Positions 36,699-44,389 of a stretch of DNA of 64,000 nt are shown piece by piece. Both the position numbers and the translations under genes were made by a program. Numbering within the stretch: the first letter of the stretch is position 1; each line of letters starts with the position of its first letter. Origin of the DNA: Arthrobacter sp. SLBN-83 (GTDB taxonomy: Bacteria; Actinomycetota; Actinomycetes; Actinomycetales; Micrococcaceae); the NCBI RefSeq assembly GCF_006715285.1, contig NZ_VFMX01000001.1, positions 1,984,001 through 2,048,000 on the forward strand. Direction: 5' to 3'. The notes below the pieces were generated by a model that saw only the letters and a program-made list of their open reading frames with translations, was not told where the DNA came from and ran no database searches.

Positions 36699-39530
36699 AT
36701 GGCCATCGAGATCAATGGCACCCCCGCCGGCGCCGCACCCCGGCCCGGCCAGTGCCTGCGCACGTTCCTGCGGGAGCAGGGCAACACCGGCGTCAAAAAA
36801 GGCTGCGACGGCGGTGACTGCGGCGCCTGCACCGTGCACGTGGACGGAACGCCGGTCCACAGCTGCATCTACCCGGCCGTCCGGGCGGAGGGGCATGCGG
36901 TCACCACCATTGAGGGGTTGGCTGCTGCTTCCAGTGCTGACGGGGACTTGCATCCGGTGCAGCAGCAGTTCATGGAGCGGCAGGGTTTCCAGTGCGGGTT
37001 CTGCACGGCGGGCATGGTGATGACGGCGGCCACGTTCGACGACGAACAAAAGGACAACCTGCCCCGGAACCTTAAGGGCAATCTCTGCCGGTGCACCGGC
37101 TACCGTGCCATCGCCGACGCGGTCTGCGGAGAGGCCGGCCATCCGAATCCGGCCGGGCAGGGGTCCGGCATCGCGGGGGAGGGGCAGCCGGATCCTGAGC
37201 CGGGCCGGTTGGGCGACGACGTTCCCGCGCCGGCCAGCCGGGCAGTTGTCACCGGCGCCTCCCGCTACACACTGGACCTCCCGGTGGAACAGCAGCAGGC
37301 ACTGCTGCACCTGAAGATCCTGCGCTCACCGTATGCCCACGCGCGGGTTGTAGCCATCGACAAGGAGGCGGCACTGCAGGTGCCTGGGGTGGTGGCGGTC
37401 TTCACCCACGAGGACGCGCCGGAGCAGCTGTTTTCCACGGCCCAGCACGAGCTCTTCACCGACGACCCCGACGACACCCGGGTACTCGATGACATGGTGC
37501 GGTTCCGCGGGCAGCGGGTGGCCGCCGTCGTGGCCGAATCGGTGGGCGCTGCCGAAGCCGGCGTGCGGGCGCTGACGGTTGAATATGAGGAACTGCCCGC
37601 CGTCTTTTCCCCACAGGACGCGCTGCTTCCCGGCGCGCCGCTGGTACATGGGGACAAGGACGCCTTCGCGGCCCGCATCTCCCGGCCGGACCGGAACGTG
37701 GTGGCGGAGCTGCACTCCGAGCTGGGAAACGTGGCCGATGGTTTCGCCGCCGCCGACTTCATCCACGAACAGACCTACCAGACCCAGCGGGTGCAGCACG
37801 TCGCGCTGGAGACTCACGCGGCCATCGCCTCGGTGGATGCTGACGGGCGGCTGCAGGTCCGCACCTCCAGCCAGGTCCCGTTCCTGGTCCGGCGGACGCT
37901 GTGCAGGGTGTTCGGCCTGGACGAGGACAAGGTGCACGTGGTGGCCGGGCGTGTGGGCGGTGGCTTCGGCGGCAAACAGGAAGTCCTCACCGAGGACCTC
38001 GTGGCGCTCGCGGCCCTGAAACTGCAACGGCCGGTCCAGCTGGAACTCACCCGCACGGAGCAGTTCACCGCCACCACCACCCGGCACCCATTCACCATCA
38101 AGCTGAAGGCGGGCGCCGGCAGGGACGGCAGGCTGACGGCCATGGAGCTGGACGTCGTGACCAACACCGGTGCCTACGGCAACCACGGCCCCGGCGTCAT
38201 GTTCCACGGCTGCGGTGAATCGCTGGCCGTGTACAACTGCGCCAACAAGAAGGTGGACGCACACTCGGTGTACACCAACACTGTTCCGGCCGGGGCGTTC
38301 CGCGGCTACGGGCTGAGCCAGATGATTTTCGCCATCGAGTCCGCCATGGATGAGCTGGCGGCCGGAATCGGGATGGATCCGCTGGAGTTCCGCCGCCGGA
38401 ACATGGTCCGTGAGGGCGACCACATGCTGTCCACCCAGCCGGATCCGGAGGAGGACGTCCACTACGGCAGCTACGGCCTGGACCAGTGCCTGGACCTGGT
38501 CCGCGACGCCCTGGACCGCGGCAAGGCCCGCTACCGGGAAGCAGGCCTGGATGACCTTGGCCCGGACTGGATGGTGGGTGAGGGCACAGCGCTGTCCATG
38601 ATCGACACGGTGCCGCCGCGGGGGCACTTTGCCCATTCCCACGTCCGGCTCCTGCCGGACGGAACGTACCAGGCCGACGTCGGGACCGCCGAGTTTGGCA
38701 ACGGCACCACCACGGTACATGCCCAGTTGGCCGCCACCGCCTTGTCCACGGAGGCGGCCAGGGTGGCGGTGCGGCAATCCGACACGGACCTGGTGGAGCA
38801 CGATACCGGTGCGTTCGGCTCGGCCGGCACCGTGGTGGCCGGCAAGGCCACGCTGGCCGCGGCGGAAGAGCTGGCCGTGCGAATTCGGGCCTTTGCGGCC
38901 GGAATTCGGCAGACGCAGGCGTCCGCCTGTGTCCTGGACGGCGACGCCGTGGTGATTGATGGAACCCGCGTGGCACTGGCTGACCTGGCGCGGGCTGCCG
39001 CGGATGCCGGCGTCGAACTTGCTGCCGAGGGCCGCTGGGGTGGCACCCCGCGCTCCGTGGCGTTCAACGTGCACGGCTTCCGGGTGGCGGTGAACCGCGG
39101 CACCGGTGAACTGAAGATCCTGCAAAGCGTGCAGGCGGCGGACGCCGGCGTGGTGGTCAACCCGCGCCAGTGCCGCGGCCAGATCGAAGGTGGGATCGCG
39201 CAGGCCCTGGGTGCCACGCTGTACGAGGAGGTCGTAGTGGACGACGCCGGCAAGGTCACCACGGACATCCTGCGGCAGTACCACATCCCTACTTTCGCGG
39301 ACGTGCCGCGCAGCGAGGTGTACTTCGCCGATACCAACGACAAGCTGGGGCCGCTGGGGGCCAAGTCGATGAGCGAAAGCCCGTTCAACCCCGTGGCGCC
39401 GGCGCTTGCCAATGCCATCCGGAACGCCACGGGAGTGCGGTTCACATCTCTGCCCATCGCCCGGGACCGGATCTACTTGGGGCTCAAGGAAGCGGGACTG
39501 GTGCCCAAGCTGGAGCACGTGACTTCCTAG
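36699..39530 (+). CDS. Xanthine dehydrogenase, fused [2Fe-2S] and molybdopterin subunits
   Basis: A 943-aa catalytic subunit oxidising hypoxanthine/xanthine to urate. The N terminus has a plant-type [2Fe-2S] domain (C36, C41, C44, C56) and the helical second cluster (C99, C102, C130, C132). The Mo domain (about 180-930) has GRVGGGFGGKQE, AGAFRGYGLSQ and, near the end, GAKSMSESPFNPVAPA containing the catalytic Glu in an atypical SES context. Fusion of small and large subunits, with a separate FAD protein, is less common than three separate genes. xdhC, a permease and a guanine deaminase sit in the same operon. Confidence 0.92.
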   Translation: MAIEINGTPAGAAPRPGQCLRTFLREQGNTGVKKGCDGGDCGACTVHVDGTPVHSCIYPAVRAEGHAVTTIEGLAAASSADGDLHPVQQQFMERQGFQCGFCTAGMVMTAATFDDEQKDNLPRNLKGNLCRCTGYRAIADAVCGEAGHPNPAGQGSGIAGEGQPDPEPGRLGDDVPAPASRAVVTGASRYTLDLPVEQQQALLHLKILRSPYAHARVVAIDKEAALQVPGVVAVFTHEDAPEQLFSTAQHELFTDDPDDTRVLDDMVRFRGQRVAAVVAESVGAAEAGVRALTVEYEELPAVFSPQDALLPGAPLVHGDKDAFAARISRPDRNVVAELHSELGNVADGFAAADFIHEQTYQTQRVQHVALETHAAIASVDADGRLQVRTSSQVPFLVRRTLCRVFGLDEDKVHVVAGRVGGGFGGKQEVLTEDLVALAALKLQRPVQLELTRTEQFTATTTRHPFTIKLKAGAGRDGRLTAMELDVVTNTGAYGNHGPGVMFHGCGESLAVYNCANKKVDAHSVYTNTVPAGAFRGYGLSQMIFAIESAMDELAAGIGMDPLEFRRRNMVREGDHMLSTQPDPEEDVHYGSYGLDQCLDLVRDALDRGKARYREAGLDDLGPDWMVGEGTALSMIDTVPPRGHFAHSHVRLLPDGTYQADVGTAEFGNGTTTVHAQLAATALSTEAARVAVRQSDTDLVEHDTGAFGSAGTVVAGKATLAAAEELAVRIRAFAAGIRQTQASACVLDGDAVVIDGTRVALADLARAAADAGVELAAEGRWGGTPRSVAFNVHGFRVAVNRGTGELKILQSVQAADAGVVVNPRQCRGQIEGGIAQALGATLYEEVVVDDAGKVTTDILRQYHIPTFADVPRSEVYFADTNDKLGPLGAKSMSESPFNPVAPALANAIRNATGVRFTSLPIARDRIYLGLKEAGLVPKLEHVTS

Positions 39531-39581
39531 GCCGGCAGGTGGTCATACTTCCGCTTGCGCGGGTGCAACCCGGGGTCGGAT

Positions 39582-39611
39582 CTGACCACGGGTTGCATCG
39601 TTGCATATAGT
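39582..39611 (+). promoter_or_regulatory. Predicted leaderless promoter of the aldo/keto reductase gene
   Basis: CTGACC at 39582-39587, an 18-bp spacer and TATAGT at 39606-39611, only 6 nt before the ATG. Transcription would begin at or near the start codon. Confidence 0.5.
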
Positions 39612-39617
39612 CGGGGG

Positions 39618-40598
39618 ATGGAACAGCGGATTTTAGGCAAGACCGGACGGAACGTCTCCATCGTGGGGCTCGGCACCTGGCAGCTCGGCGCGGACTGGGG
39701 CAACGTGGATCCGGCACAGGCGCAGGCCATCCTCGCAGCCTCGGTGGAGGCCGGCGTCACCCTCTTTGACACCGCCGACGTATACGGCGACGGCAAGAGC
39801 GAGCAGGCCATCGGGAAGTTCCTGGCGGACAACCCTGGCCTCGGCATCACCGTGGCCACCAAGATGGGCCGGCGCATGGAACAGCGGCCGGAGAACTACA
39901 CCCTGGCCAACTTCCGCCAGTGGGTTGACCGCTCGCGGAAGAACCTGGACATGGACACCCTGGACCTGGTCCAGCTGCACTGCCCGCCCACCCTGGTGTA
40001 CAGCAACAACGAAGTTTATGACGCCCTCGATACGCTCGTGGCCGAAGGTGCCATCCGCAATTACGGCGTGAGTGTGGAACGCACGGACGAGGCCCTCGAA
40101 GCCATCCGGCACGAAGGAACGGCCTCCGTCCAGATCATCCTCAACGCCTTCCGCCTCAAACCGCTGGACGAGGTCCTGCCCGCCGCCAAGGCCGCAGGAG
40201 TGGGCATCATTGCCCGAGTGCCGCTGGCGTCCGGGCTGCTGTCCGGCAAGTACACCAAGGACACCACGTTCGCGGAGAACGACCACCGCAACTACAACCG
40301 CCAGGGCGAGGCCTTTGACGTCGGGGAGACCTTCTCTGGTGTGGACTACGAGTTGGGCCTGAAAGCCGTGAAGGAGTTCGAGCAGCTGGTGCCTTCCGGC
40401 GCTACCACGGCGCAGGCGGCGATTGCGTGGATCGCGGCCCAGGACGGCGTCACCACCGTCATCCCTGGCGCACGTAACGTGGAGCAGGCCCGCGCCAACG
40501 CTGCCGCGGCCACGGTCAGCGTGGGCAAGGAGTTCGACGACGGCGTCCGCTGGATCTACGACCACTACTTCCGCGAGTCCATCCACCCGCGCTGGTAA
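39618..40598 (+). CDS. Aldo/keto reductase
   Basis: A 326-aa (beta/alpha)8 NADPH-dependent oxidoreductase. Catalytic residues of the AKR family are visible: Asp and Tyr in LFDTADVYGDGKSE, Lys in VATKMGR and His in LVQLHCPP; the NADP-binding end has VIPGARNVEQARAN. The substrate is unknown. The start at 39618 is preceded by a -10-like TATAGT at 6 nt, implying a leaderless mRNA; the longer frame from 39555 would run through that promoter. Confidence 0.92.
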   Translation: MEQRILGKTGRNVSIVGLGTWQLGADWGNVDPAQAQAILAASVEAGVTLFDTADVYGDGKSEQAIGKFLADNPGLGITVATKMGRRMEQRPENYTLANFRQWVDRSRKNLDMDTLDLVQLHCPPTLVYSNNEVYDALDTLVAEGAIRNYGVSVERTDEALEAIRHEGTASVQIILNAFRLKPLDEVLPAAKAAGVGIIARVPLASGLLSGKYTKDTTFAENDHRNYNRQGEAFDVGETFSGVDYELGLKAVKEFEQLVPSGATTAQAAIAWIAAQDGVTTVIPGARNVEQARANAAAATVSVGKEFDDGVRWIYDHYFRESIHPRW

Positions 40599-40644
40599 GG
40601 GTTTCCCGCGCTCCGGGTAGCTGTCACGCGACGAGGAGGGGCCG

Positions 40645-41385
40645 GTGAGCAAACGGTCGGATTACCGGGAGGTGCTGGAATCGCTTCCGCCTGGGGAGTG
40701 GACCGCCTACCTGAACGCTGAGTCCGGCCTGCCTGGGCCCAGGGCCAACCTCGAACTGGCGGCGGCGTTTGCCGACGTGGCGGAGCCGGACCTGGTCCGG
40801 CTGTGCGCCGGGAGCCCGGACGAGTACCTTGCCCTGTGCGGCGCTGTTGGTCTCGGCCGGCTGCTTGTGGAGGGCGATTCTGATGCTGCCGCTACCCTCC
40901 GGGCGCTGGCGGGAGACGACCGCTGGCGGGTGCGTGAGGGAGTGGCCATGGCCCTGCAGCGCCTGGGGGATGTGGATATGCCCGCCTTGTGGGCCCTGGC
41001 GGAACGGTGGGTGGACGGCGGTCCGCTGGTGCAGCGTGCCGTGGCGGCCGGGATCTGTGAACCGCGGTTGCTTCACGGTCCGGAGGATGCCGCCAAGGCG
41101 GTTGAGATCCTCGACAGGATTACCGCTTCGGTGGAAGGAACAGACCCTGCGTCCCGGAGGTCGGAGCAGTTCCGGGTGCTGCGCCAGGGGCTTGGATACT
41201 GCTGGAGCGTTGCCGCTGCCGCTGAGCCGGCCAGTGGCTTCGGGCACCTCGCGAAGTGGGCAGGCAGCCAGGACAAGGACGTGCGCTGGATCGTCCGCGA
41301 AAACCTTCGAAAAGCCCGCCTTCATAAAGCAGATCCGTCTGCAGCAGAGCGTTTGGCCGCGGTCCTCGAAAAGTCCGGCGAATGA
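40645..41385 (+). CDS. HEAT-repeat-like helical protein
   Basis: A 246-aa all-helical protein with HEAT-type repeats (for example RALAGDDRWRVREGVAMALQ and KWAGSQDKDVRWIVRENLRK). Proteins of this sort are found near DNA-repair genes, though no catalytic residues are evident. GTG start with GAGGAGG upstream. Its end overlaps the uracil-DNA-glycosylase-like gene by 4 bp (ATGA), so the two are coupled and may act together. Confidence 0.8.
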   Translation: MSKRSDYREVLESLPPGEWTAYLNAESGLPGPRANLELAAAFADVAEPDLVRLCAGSPDEYLALCGAVGLGRLLVEGDSDAAATLRALAGDDRWRVREGVAMALQRLGDVDMPALWALAERWVDGGPLVQRAVAAGICEPRLLHGPEDAAKAVEILDRITASVEGTDPASRRSEQFRVLRQGLGYCWSVAAAAEPASGFGHLAKWAGSQDKDVRWIVRENLRKARLHKADPSAAERLAAVLEKSGE

Positions 41386-42032
41386 TGGCGTCCGGTATTG
41401 CGGCGTTCGTTGAGCGGCTTGCGGCCGTGGAGCTGGGACCTGCGTGCACCAACTTCTTCAACCATGCGGTTCCGGAGAATGCCCTGCGGAGGCGCAACCT
41501 GGAGCTCTACCTGCAGGAGATGCTGGACCGGCAGCCCAAGGTTCTGTTGGTAGGGGAAGCGCCCGGTTTCCGGGGCATGCGAATCACGGGCGTGCCCTTT
41601 ACCAACAGGGTAATCCTCGGAGGCCCCGCCAACAGCTTCGGGCTGTTTGGTCCGGGCAAGGGGTACGTGCTGCCGCCCGAAGCTGCAGGGGTGGCTGCCG
41701 AGCCAACGGCGACGGTGCTGTGGCAGGTGCTGGAAGAGGTCGGGGCCCTGCCACTGCTGTGGAGCGCCTTCCCCTGGCACACGCACCAGCCAGGTAAGCC
41801 CTTATCCAACCGCACGCCCAGGCCTTCGGAGACGATGCTGGGGACTCCCTTCTGGCAGGAGTTGGCGGAACTGTTCGGTACTACCTCCATAGTGGCGGTG
41901 GGCAACGTGGCCCAGCACAGCTTGCAGCGCAGCGGCCTCACTGTGCCCAAGATCAGGCATCCTGCCCATGGGGGCAGGTCAGGCTTCAAACAGGGGCTGG
42001 AACAGTTGTTGGAAAGTGGGATGCAGGTTTGA
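41382..42032 (+). CDS. Uracil-DNA glycosylase superfamily protein
   Basis: A 216-aa UDG-fold protein. Motif A-like LLVGEAPGFRGMRITGVPF (the GEAPG pattern of families 4/5) and the C-terminal RHPAHGG (motif HP[S/A]) are present. It lacks the four-Cys Fe-S cluster of family 4, so substrate preference and even base-excision activity are uncertain. It is translationally coupled to the preceding HEAT-like gene. Confidence 0.82.
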   Translation: MMASGIAAFVERLAAVELGPACTNFFNHAVPENALRRRNLELYLQEMLDRQPKVLLVGEAPGFRGMRITGVPFTNRVILGGPANSFGLFGPGKGYVLPPEAAGVAAEPTATVLWQVLEEVGALPLLWSAFPWHTHQPGKPLSNRTPRPSETMLGTPFWQELAELFGTTSIVAVGNVAQHSLQRSGLTVPKIRHPAHGGRSGFKQGLEQLLESGMQV

Positions 42033-42082
42033 GCTGAACACTTCATCGGGAGATTGTCGTACCCCCTTGTCATGATTGGTTT

Positions 42083-43582
42083 ATGGGAAGGGCGGCGGTG
42101 GTTAAGGCTTATTCGGACATCCGGGCTGCCCTTGCTGTGCTCAATGCTGAGGTTGACGGGTGCGGTTCTGAGGCGTTTTCGGTGGCTGATCCGTTGGCTG
42201 GTTCGGCTGATGGGTGCCTGGACGTTCTGGCTGGTGCCCGGGAGGTTGAGGCCGGGTTCGCTGGTTTGAAGGCGAAGGCTGCGGTGAAGTACGCGGAGAG
42301 CGCCTCTGTTGTTGCCGGGCCGAATGTGCCGGTGCAGGCGCAGGAGATGGCGGTCGCGGCGGAGATCGGGTGTGTGCTGGCGTTGGGGCCGCGGGCTGCG
42401 TCATCGTTCCTGGCTGCTTCGCACGCCATTGTTTCCTCGTTGCCGCGGACCTTTGAGGGCCTGCAGGCCGGGACGTTGTCGTGGCAGCATGCGGTGGTGA
42501 TGGCGGATGAGGCGGCCTGCCTTGATGCTGCGGGGGCGGCGGCGTTGGAGGCGCATTTCCTTGACCCTGCGGCCCCGGATGCTGCGCGGGGGTGCCCTGC
42601 CGGTGAGATGCCGGCGCACCGGTTTCGGGCCAAGGCCAGGACGTGGCGGGAACGCCACCATGCGGAGAGCATTGAGAAGCGCCATGCCAAGGGGGTGGCG
42701 GATCGGCGGGTGGAGTTCCGGCCGGAGCAGGACGGGATGGCGTGGCTGTCCGCGTGTCTGCCGGCGGCTCAGGCGTTGGCCGGGTGGAACCGGCTCACCG
42801 CAATGTCCCGGTCACTCCAAGGCCCCCAGGAGTCCCGCACCATGGCCCAGTTGCGGGCCGACACGTTCGCCGAGGCGGTCCTCGGCAGTGGCAGGGCCGG
42901 TGGGGTGCTTGGTGTTGGCGCAGGTGAAGCTGCCGATGCCGGGCGGCAGCCGTGGTCTTCGCCGATCCGGGCGCAGGTTCTGGTCACGGTTCCGGTGTTC
43001 TCCCTGATGGGGTTGACCGATGAACCGGCGATGTTGGATGGGTACGGGCCGATCCCGCCGTCGGTGGCCCGGGATTTGGTCGCGAACGGGGCGACGTCGT
43101 TTTACCGGGTGTTGGTGGATCCGCGGGACGGTGCACCCCTGGAGATCGGGCGGAAAAGCTACCGGGTGACCGGTGCGATGCGGGCCTGGTTGCGGATGCG
43201 GGACGGCAAGTGCCCGTTCCCGGGGTGCAGCAACAACTCCCTGGACAACGACGCCGACCACATCCTGGCCTGGGCCAACGGCGGCCCCACTGGGATATCG
43301 AACCTGGGACAGCCCTGCCCCAAACACCACAAACTCCGCCACGCCACTGGCTGGAAACCCACGCCTGCCACAAAGAACGAGCCACCCGGCTGGCTCTCAC
43401 CAACGGGCCGCCACTACCAAAGCGAACACCAGGATTGGGAACCCACCCACTGGCCTGCCCTTCGCAACCGGGACCAGGTACCGGGGGAGGGAGCGCTTGG
43501 CGCACTTTCGGATCTCGTGCACCTCGACATATCCCCGGCAGAAAATTGGCTGGAGCGGATCCTGCACGCCCCAACCGCCTGA
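42083..43582 (+). CDS. DUF222/13E12-repeat protein with C-terminal HNH nuclease domain
   Basis: A 499-aa protein of a family present in many copies in actinobacteria. The N-terminal DUF222 region (about 30-330) is Ala-rich and helical. The HNH domain near the C terminus shows CPFPGCSNNSLDNDADHILAWANGG and CPKHHKLRH, with the zinc Cys residues and catalytic His. The role of the family is unknown; an association with mobile DNA has been proposed because of its copy number. It looks intact. Confidence 0.9.
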   Translation: MGRAAVVKAYSDIRAALAVLNAEVDGCGSEAFSVADPLAGSADGCLDVLAGAREVEAGFAGLKAKAAVKYAESASVVAGPNVPVQAQEMAVAAEIGCVLALGPRAASSFLAASHAIVSSLPRTFEGLQAGTLSWQHAVVMADEAACLDAAGAAALEAHFLDPAAPDAARGCPAGEMPAHRFRAKARTWRERHHAESIEKRHAKGVADRRVEFRPEQDGMAWLSACLPAAQALAGWNRLTAMSRSLQGPQESRTMAQLRADTFAEAVLGSGRAGGVLGVGAGEAADAGRQPWSSPIRAQVLVTVPVFSLMGLTDEPAMLDGYGPIPPSVARDLVANGATSFYRVLVDPRDGAPLEIGRKSYRVTGAMRAWLRMRDGKCPFPGCSNNSLDNDADHILAWANGGPTGISNLGQPCPKHHKLRHATGWKPTPATKNEPPGWLSPTGRHYQSEHQDWEPTHWPALRNRDQVPGEGALGALSDLVHLDISPAENWLERILHAPTA

Positions 43583-43612
43583 CACGGCCAGGGGAATGCT
43601 GCCCTGACCGTG
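43583..43612. terminator. Hairpin between the HNH and MobA-like genes
   Basis: CACGGCCAGGG / CCCTGACCGTG pair over 11 positions with one mismatch and an 8-nt loop, right after the HNH stop and between convergent genes. There is no T-run. Confidence 0.6.
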
Positions 43613-43655
43613 CTCGAGTGCTGGTGGAGGTCGCCTGCTTCTGGAGTACCGGGCG

Positions 43656-44306
43656 TTAGCGGAGAAGGCCCAGTTGGTCCGGCGTATCGACGTCCTCGCC
43701 GCTGGATTGGTCGCTGCAGTCCACTTCGTCCACCAGATCCGGGTGGGAGCGCAGGAAGCCGCGTGCCCCGGCGTCGCCCGTCACCGTTGCGCACACGGCA
43801 TCCCGCAGGGATGCGTCAATGAGCAGGGGATGCCCGCGGCGCAATGCCGCCTGACCGCCGTCGCTGGAATCACGACGGCGGTACGCGGCGGCGGTTATCC
43901 TCCCCTGACGGTGCCGGGCCAGCAACCGTGCCACTGTTTCGGGGGTCAGTCCGGGCTGGTCCACAAGCGCTATCAAAAGGTGGCTTCCGGGATCCGCGGC
44001 TTGGTTTCCGAGTAGGAATGAGCTGCCCATGCCCGTCTGCCATTCCGCGTTGTCCACTACGCGGAAGCGGTCGAGGCTGGCTGCCGACTGGACTTCAGAC
44101 GCTCCTGCCCCTAGGACCACCACCACTTCCCGGCAGCCACCGTCGAGCAGTGCGTTGGCGACGGACTCCACCAGCGGCCGGCCCCGGTAGGGCAGCAGGG
44201 CCTTCGGTCCCAGTCCCAGGCGGGTGCCCGCTCCGGCCGCAAGGACGACGCCAGTCACCCCGTGGCCAGTCGGGCCTGCGGGTCCGGGCGCGTCCGTGTT
44301 CTTCAT
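43656..44306 (-). CDS. MobA-like molybdenum cofactor cytidylyl/nucleotidyltransferase
   Basis: A 216-aa GT-A fold enzyme. The nucleotide loop GVVLAAGAGTRLGLGPKALLPY and LIALVDQPGLT (metal Asp) match MocA/MobA-like proteins that add CMP or GMP to molybdopterin. The CMP form is used by the xanthine dehydrogenase-type enzymes of CO-dehydrogenase style. The nearby xdh operon supports a role in making its cofactor, but the gene is on the opposite strand, 4 kb away. Confidence 0.85.
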   Translation of the reverse strand: MKNTDAPGPAGPTGHGVTGVVLAAGAGTRLGLGPKALLPYRGRPLVESVANALLDGGCREVVVVLGAGASEVQSAASLDRFRVVDNAEWQTGMGSSFLLGNQAADPGSHLLIALVDQPGLTPETVARLLARHRQGRITAAAYRRRDSSDGGQAALRRGHPLLIDASLRDAVCATVTGDAGARGFLRSHPDLVDEVDCSDQSSGEDVDTPDQLGLLR

Positions 44307-44333
44307 AGCTGCACCCTAGCCAATGCCAAAGCG

Positions 44334-44371
44334 GTCGGGGCAGCCTCCCCCCCCCCGGAAACTGCCCCGAC
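44334..44371 (-). terminator. Terminator of aceE with a C10 run in its loop
   Basis: A perfect 10-bp stem GTCGGGGCAG / CTGCCCCGAC with an 18-nt loop that contains ten consecutive C (44347-44356). It lies 18 nt beyond the aceE stop. Confidence 0.65.
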
Positions 44372-44389
44372 TGCTGCTGCCGGTGATTA

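Noticed and set aside
37326..39518. 730-codon open frame antisense to the xanthine dehydrogenase gene
   Set aside because: Shadow of a highly conserved coding strand with strong third-position GC; no start signal or domain.
34553..39530. Carbon monoxide dehydrogenase operon
   Set aside because: The Fe-S domain is fused to the Mo subunit, no CoxL-type active-site loop was recognised, and the neighbours are purine deaminases and permeases.
42083..43582. HNH protein as part of a restriction or phage cassette
   Set aside because: DUF222/HNH proteins are multicopy chromosomal genes in actinobacteria, and no methylase, integrase or phage gene adjoins it.
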